A stretch of 8,315 nucleotides of DNA, taken from JBBILU01 sp037444775. Its GTDB lineage: Bacteria; Patescibacteriota; Gracilibacteria; BD1-5; UBA6164. Positions 5,901-8,315 of this stretch are shown piece after piece (position 1 is the stretch's first letter; each line of letters begins with the position of its first letter). The stretch spans positions 1-8,315 of the forward strand of contig JBBILU010000046.1 of the NCBI GenBank assembly GCA_037444775.1. The letters are read 5' to 3'. A model generated the notes under the pieces. The model was not told where the DNA came from. It ran no database searches and was given only the letters and a program-made list of their open reading frames with translations. The position numbers and the translations under genes are program-made.

Positions 5901-6779
5901 AACCCACTTTGCAAATCAAGCATTTTTTTGTAAATTCAATTTTGTTCAATTAAAGAATTATGATTTCATTCTTCAACTATTTTTCAGCTTTCAAGAACTA
6001 AAATTTTGTCAGCTTTTTTTACTGTTTGTAACCTGTGAGCAATAATAATAACAGTTCTTCAAACAAATAAATTATGTAAACTTTCACTGACTTGTTCTTC
6101 AGAAAAACTATCAAGAGCTGAAGTTGGTTCATCAAGAAAAATTATTTTAGGATTTTTCAACATAATTTTAGCAATAGCTAATCTTTGTCTTTGTCATCCA
6201 GAAAGTCTTACTCATCTCTCTCAAATCTCAGTTTCAATTCATTTTGGTAAATCATAAATAAATTCACATTTTGCTAGAGAAATAATATTTTCAAGATGTT
6301 TTTGCCAAACATCTCTACCTCTATTCTTGTCCCCCTTATCAAGGGGGATGCCGAAGGCATGGGGATTTGTGTTATCCCTCTCCTTTAAGGAGAGGGTAGG
6401 GTGAGGTTGCTCCACTCCATACAACAAATTTTCTAAAATAGTTCCGTCAAAAACACTTGGTTCTTGAGTTAAATATCAAATATTTTGATAATATGATTTT
6501 AGACTAGTTTCAGATAATTTTTGTCAATCAACTAATATTTCTCAAGAATCTGCTTTTATATATCAAGCAAGTAGTTTTATTAAAGTTGTTTTTCCTCATC
6601 AAGAATTTCAGATCAAAGCCAAAACTTTTTCTCATTCAATTTTCAAGCTAAAATTTTCAAAAATAATTTTTCATTAAAAAAGCTACAAAAAATCATCTAT
6701 TAAAAACTTTTTTATTATATTTATAAGGCTCAAAAAACCTTTTAAAACTTTCCCAAAAACTTCTTTCTATATTTTTCAT
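5897..6779 (-). pseudogene. ABC exporter remnant: N-terminal head joined to ATPase domain, transmembrane domain lost
   Basis: From ATG 6779 one frame reads MKNIERSFWESFKRFFEPYK, then NKKVFNRGFFVAFLM, typical of the start of an ABC exporter half-transporter entering its first helix, and stops at TAG 6648-6650 after 43 residues. In another frame, open from TAA 6674-6676 to TAG 5897-5899 but without an ATG start, lies a nearly full ATPase domain. It has K-I-I-F-E-N-F-S-L, Walker A G-N-S-G-G-G-K-T-T, Q-loop Y-L-T-Q-E-P, signature L-S-G-G-Q-R-Q-R, Walker B I-I-F-L-D-E-P-T-S-A-L-D, and H-loop I-A-H-R-L. Roughly 300 residues of transmembrane domain are missing and the joint is out of frame. The ATPase motifs are intact, so the damage may be recent. 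An extra segment of about 34 residues interrupts the helical subdomain. The head starts five bases after the upstream ATPase gene's stop. Confidence 0.82.
6308..6409 (-). mobile_element. In-frame palindromic insertion element inside the ABC ATPase domain
   Basis: This segment of about 102 bases is strikingly richer in G+C than its surroundings. It contains three palindromes: CCCCCTT-atc-AAGGGGG (6331-6347), ATGCC-gaa-GGCAT (6348-6360), and arms CCCTCTCCTT/AAGGAGAGGG around a single T (6376-6396). Its length is a multiple of three and the frame stays open, adding about 34 residues including QPHPTLSLKERD and NPHAFGIPLDKGDKN between LLYGVE and WQKHLENI. ABC ATPases have no such segment there. 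The insert has no UGA glycine, using GGC, GGG and GGT, unlike the host gene. It resembles Rickettsia palindromic elements in behaviour, not in proven ancestry. The edges are estimated to within a few codons. Confidence 0.8.
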
Positions 6780-6784
6780 AATCT

Positions 6785-8047
6785 CTAAATATTACATAAT
6801 CAAAACAAACTTGCTGGAATAAATAAAACATCTCAATCTTTCTTTAAAATATCTTTTGTTACAATTATTCTTTGTAAGCATTTTTCTTTATAATTATCAG
6901 AAAAATTAGAAAATATTATTGGAATTTTCACTTTATTTCTATATTTTACTTCAAAAATATTTAAATTCTTTTCAAAGTTTTCTAAAACAAAATCTATTTC
7001 ACTTTTAGAAATAGTTTGATAAAAATATAGATTATTGTATTTACTTGTAGTTGAAAGTTTTTTATAAGCAAAATTTTCTACAAAAACTCACAAATCTATT
7101 TCATTTTTTAAAGTAAAATTTTTTCATAAAATATATGAAAGTATTCCCATATCTTCACAAAATACTTTAGGCATTTTACTAAGTTCTTTTCTTATATTTG
7201 TATAAAATGGCTTTATATAAGAAAAAATAAAAGTTCATTCTAAAATATCCAAATATTTTATAACTGTATTTCTTGAAATTCAAAGAGTATTTGCTAATTC
7301 ACTTTGATTTAGTAAAATTCCTACTTGAGAAGAAAGTATTTTTATTAAATTATTAAAAGCTCCAATATTATCAATTTTTAAAAAATGAATAATATCTTTT
7401 TCTATATAATTTTTGTAAATAGAAGCTAAAATTTCTATTTTTTCTTTCTCTGTATTTGATTTAACTACTTCTGGATATCATCAAAATGATAAAAATTCAA
7501 AAAAATAATTATCTAAATTATCTTTCATAATAGAATAAAATTTTTCTAATTCTTCAAATTCTGTGAAATCAAAATTTAATTTCAAAGAGTTCTTAAATTC
7601 AAAAAATTCTTTAAAATCAATTCTGTCTATATAAAATTCAATATTTCTTCATGTTAAAAATTCGGTATTTTTAGTTATTTCTAAGCTTGAACTTCAAGAA
7701 ACAATAATTTGGAGTTTTTCTTTATATTTATCAAAAATATTTTTCAAAAATAATCAAGCATTTTTTATATATTGAAACTCATCTACAAACAAATATAAAT
7801 AATTTTCATTTTTGAAATTATATTTTAATTCTAAAAAATAAATTAAATTTTCTGGACTTTTAAAAATATTTTCATTACTTATATCATCAGCAAAAAGAAA
7901 AGCACACTTTTTTCATTCTTTTTCAAGATTTTTTTGAATTTCTTTTAATATAGTTGTTTTTCAAACTTGTCTTGCTCATTTCAAAATTAATATTTTTTCT
8001 TTTCAAAGCCAAGAATTAATTGAATTTAAAATCTTTCTATTTATCAT
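6785..8047 (-). CDS. AAA ATPase with DUF4143 C-terminal domain
   Basis: The 420-residue protein belongs to the ATPase_AAA_14/DUF4143 group, common as accessory or repeated genes in bacteria and archaea; its function is poorly known. Walker A is G-A-R-Q-V-G-K-T-T (24-32, both glycines of GKT context UGA-coded), Walker B Y-L-F-V-D-E-F-Q (85-92), and sensor I-V-S-G-S-S-S (115-121). The middle has F-G-G-Y-P-E-V-V and a winged-helix-like LNQSELANTLGISRNTV. The C-terminal part has E-N-F-A-Y-K-K-L, then E350-I-D352-F-V and F-E366-V-K368, a PD-(D/E)XK-like nuclease pattern that may be structural only. The frame has no internal UAA or UAG. It has its own likely promoter and ends five bases before the ABC remnant, suggesting a shared transcript. 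Confidence 0.93.
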
Positions 8048-8076
8048 ACTTTTTTATAAAAAAATAAATTTTGTAT

Positions 8077-8104
8077 ATTATAAAATAGATTGAACAAAAA
8101 TCAA
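8077..8104 (-). promoter_or_regulatory. Probable promoter of the DUF4143 ATPase gene
   Basis: On the minus strand TTGATT (8104-8099) is followed after 16 bases by a perfect TATAAT (8082-8077), 29 bases before the ATG. This is the best -35/-10 pair I see in the window. Transcription would begin near 8070 and leave a leader of about 20 bases. A perfect inverted repeat (8093-8115) overlaps the -35 box and could serve as an operator. Confidence 0.5.
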
Positions 8105-8115
8105 CTATTTTTGTT
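8093..8115. repeat. Perfect 9-bp inverted repeat over the -35 region
   Basis: AACAAAAAT (8093-8101) and ATTTTTGTT (8107-8115) are exact inverted copies around CAACT. The repeat lies 20 bases past the stop of the gene entering from the right and overlaps the -35 box of the ATPase promoter. It could be a repressor site or a weak hairpin at the end of the preceding transcript. The stem is A/T-rich and has no T tract after it on the minus strand, so an intrinsic terminator is less likely. Confidence 0.45.
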
Positions 8116-8134
8116 TATGTTACTGAGCAGAAAT

Positions 8135-8315
8135 CTATATAATAAATCTTTCATTTTCAAAAATAATTTTTTTATCAACAATAATCTCTTTAACATCAGG
8201 AAAAATATCACTAAGTTTTTTTTCTCTTGTTATTCAAGTATTTAAACCAAAACCAAATTTGCGAATCATCACTTCATTATTTTCAGATTTTTTAATTTTT
8301 TCCAGTAAATCCAAA
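8135..8315 (-). CDS. Partial CDS, C-terminal 59 residues of an unidentified protein
   Basis: The minus-strand frame is open from the window edge (first whole codon at 8314) to TAG 8135-8137. It reads LDLLEKIKKSENNEVMIRKF, then GFGLNTGITREKKL, SDIFPDVKEII, VDKKIIFENERFII, with one UGA glycine (NTG). The alternating hydrophobic pattern looks like real coding sequence. I do not recognise the family. The F-G-F-G-L-N motif recalls the GEFGIGLN-type segment of some aminopeptidase-like proteins, but the flanks do not match well enough to call it. The 87-base gap after it holds the inverted repeat and the ATPase promoter. Confidence 0.6.

Noticed and set aside
5848..6045. Open frame of 65 codons, plus strand
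   Set aside because: It straddles the end of the nucleotidyltransferase gene in another frame and the antisense of the ABC ATPase end. No family features.
6239..6427. A separate 62-codon minus-strand gene
   Set aside because: It is a fragment of the ABC ATPase frame between two UGA codons. It exists under the standard code only because the inserted element has no UGA.

Overview
The window is very A+T-rich and only makes sense if UGA is read as glycine and stops are UAA or UAG only (translation table 25). Under the standard code almost every gene is cut into fragments. With UGA as Gly, complete proteins appear whose UGA codons fall on invariant glycines: the G1 loop of YchF, LSGGQ of an ABC ATPase, Walker A of a DUF4143 ATPase, and the glycines of DedA and RsmI. 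UGG still encodes Trp, so UGA is not Trp. This code points to a Candidate Phyla Radiation bacterium of the Gracilibacteria (BD1-5) or Absconditabacteria (SR1). The window does not show which.

Layout. Plus strand, 1-2777: the tail of an unidentified gene, a DedA-family membrane protein, a RelE/ParE-type toxin with an overlapping upstream small gene (probable antitoxin), a broken cutA, a CYTH-domain protein, and a tight DUF4160-DUF2442 pair that looks like a second toxin-antitoxin-type module. Minus strand, 5044-2874: rsmI, a 94-residue conserved-looking small protein (possibly DUF721/DciA-like) and ychF, a housekeeping translation cluster that is probably co-transcribed. A plus-strand nucleotidyltransferase-fold protein (5163-5900) follows. 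Minus strand, 8315-5897: the end of an unidentified gene, a promoter, an AAA/DUF4143 ATPase, and the remains of an ABC exporter.

The accessory parts show active decay and insertion. The ABC exporter keeps its N-terminal head and its ATPase domain but has lost nearly the whole transmembrane domain, and the two parts are in different frames. Its ATPase domain also carries an in-frame insert of about 34 codons, relatively G+C-rich and made of palindromes, much like the Rickettsia palindromic elements inserted in genes. A related palindrome lies between rsmI and the small gene below it. cutA has a frame break on an A-AAA-AAC slippery heptamer plus an in-frame UAA.

No convincing Shine-Dalgarno sequence precedes any gene. 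Several starts are instead preceded directly by a run of T. I found no tRNA, rRNA or CRISPR array. No stretch over 300 bases is without a gene or gene remnant.
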